DNA of 6,327 nucleotides from an uncultured bacterium (lineage in GTDB: Bacteria; Actinomycetota; Aquicultoria; SKW223; CALKMS01): contig CALKMS010000076.1 in NCBI GenBank assembly GCA_938091145.1, positions 1 through 6,327 on the forward strand, read 5' to 3'. The notes below the pieces were generated by a model. The model saw only the letters and a list, made by a program, of their open reading frames with translations. It had not been told where the DNA came from and ran no database searches. Position 1 is the stretch's first letter, and each line of letters starts with the position of its first letter. This document shows positions 5,965 through 6,327 of this stretch, in pieces. A program made the translations under genes and the position numbers.

Positions 5965-5991
5965 CGAACCGTACGTTCGCTATCAGGCGAA
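5965..5991. repeat. Two overlapping, mutually exclusive dyads
   Basis: CGAAC (5965-5969) pairs with GTTCG (5975-5979), and TTCGC (5976-5980) pairs with GCGAA (5987-5991). They share TTCG, so only one stem can form at a time. The site is just past the 3' end of the minus-strand gene ending at 6001, so on that strand it could be a terminator remnant, but no T run follows. Confidence 0.35.
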
Positions 5992-6000
5992 GTTTTCATT

Positions 6001-6327
6001 TTAATTGCCAAAGCAAAGAATTATTTCATTTTTTCTGTTTGGTAGTTTTTCTATTTCTTCTGTTATTAAATTGCATATTTCTTTTGAGCTTCCTTTTACA
6101 AAAACTAACATTTTTATTTGGCCCATAAATCCATTCTTATAAAGCTTGGAATCTGTTAATTTCTTGATCTCTTGATTTACTTTCGCTACAAAATTTTTAC
6201 CTTCGAAATAACTTAAAGGGTCTCGACTATACATAAACTCCAATCCATATAAAATTACTGGTTTAAAAACGTCAACTTTAGATAGAACCTGCTCTTTATA
6301 AAGTTCATAGTCTTGTGCTTTGATTGC
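6001..6327 (-). CDS. Hypothetical protein, C-terminal part (cut by window edge)
   Basis: The frame is open on the minus strand from the window edge (6327) to the TAA at 6003-6001, giving 108 residues. The TTG at 6243 is not needed as a start, because the 28 codons upstream of it are also open and read as normal protein (YELYKEQVLSKVDVFKPVIL), so the true start lies beyond the window. The product is soluble-looking, mixed charged and hydrophobic, and rich in Lys, Glu and Ile. It has alternating strand-like (QIKMLVFVKG, NEIILCFGN) and helix-like (KEICNLITEEIEKL) segments, which suggests an alpha/beta fold. No signal peptide, membrane helix or catalytic motif is recognised. I do not know the family. 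The setting beside a decayed small gene suggests an accessory locus; a restriction or defence role is possible but unsupported by any motif. Confidence 0.7.
   Translation of the reverse strand, partial: AIKAQDYELYKEQVLSKVDVFKPVILYGLEFMYSRDPLSYFEGKNFVAKVNQEIKKLTDSKLYKNGFMGQIKMLVFVKGSSKEICNLITEEIEKLPNRKNEIILCFGN

Larger units (their letters stand above)
5670..6000. other. Gene-free stretch with inverted repeats and possible coding debris
   Basis: No intact gene is supported here. A plus-strand frame stays open from about 5721 to 6128, but its product has no family character in its second half and it runs antisense into the gene at 6001-6327. The left part holds nested inverted repeats (5708-5780), the middle a possible zinc-ribbon remnant (5764-5808) and the right end two overlapping dyads (5965-5991). 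A short plus-strand frame MGKRKSEPYVRYQAKFSF begins at ATG 5948 after AGGGAG with only a 3-base spacer; it is too short to call. The stretch looks like eroded accessory DNA. Confidence 0.5.

Noticed and set aside
5966..5999. Group II intron domain V, suggested by the minus-strand ACGTACGGTTC
   Set aside because: The matching 5' strand of the domain (GAGCCGT type) is absent, and no intron-encoded protein is in the window.
5721..6128. 135-codon open frame on the plus strand
   Set aside because: It mixes unrelated text, overlaps the minus-strand gene for 128 bases and ends in low-complexity Phe/Leu residues that mirror the antisense gene.

Overview
The window comes from an AT-leaning bacterial chromosome and carries nucleotide excision repair genes. 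UvrA and UvrB are bacterial housekeeping proteins. The compact gene packing, the TCATTGCGAG-type intergenic repeats and the small decayed accessory genes would suit an uncultured lineage such as Patescibacteria (CPR), but this is an impression from style. No rRNA, tRNA or lineage-specific marker is present, so the taxon stays open.

Layout: the left edge cuts into uvrB, of which the C-terminal 263 codons remain (2-793). A strong Shine-Dalgarno inside the last uvrB codons serves an SPFH/prohibitin-like membrane protein (799-1767), so these two genes are almost certainly co-transcribed. Next comes a 520-base non-coding stretch (1768-2287). It holds a cluster of interspersed palindromic repeats (about 1850-2217) and then a TATAAT box so close to the uvrA ATG that the uvrA transcript is probably leaderless. 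uvrA (2288-5143) is complete and intact.

Beyond uvrA the character changes. On the minus strand, convergent with uvrA, lies a small gene (5192-5669) broken by five separate one-base losses. Restoring one base at each point gives a continuous 160-residue protein of unknown function, possibly nuclease-like. A 331-base stretch (5670-6000) follows with inverted repeats, a possible zinc-ribbon coding remnant and no intact gene. The right edge cuts through a second minus-strand gene (6001-6327) of unknown function.

Functionally, UvrA and UvrB form the damage-recognition complex of excision repair; uvrC is not in view. The SPFH protein has no known role in repair, and its position between uvrB and uvrA may only reflect co-transcription. 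The right quarter looks like a decaying accessory region beside a conserved housekeeping segment. I found no convincing new intact system.
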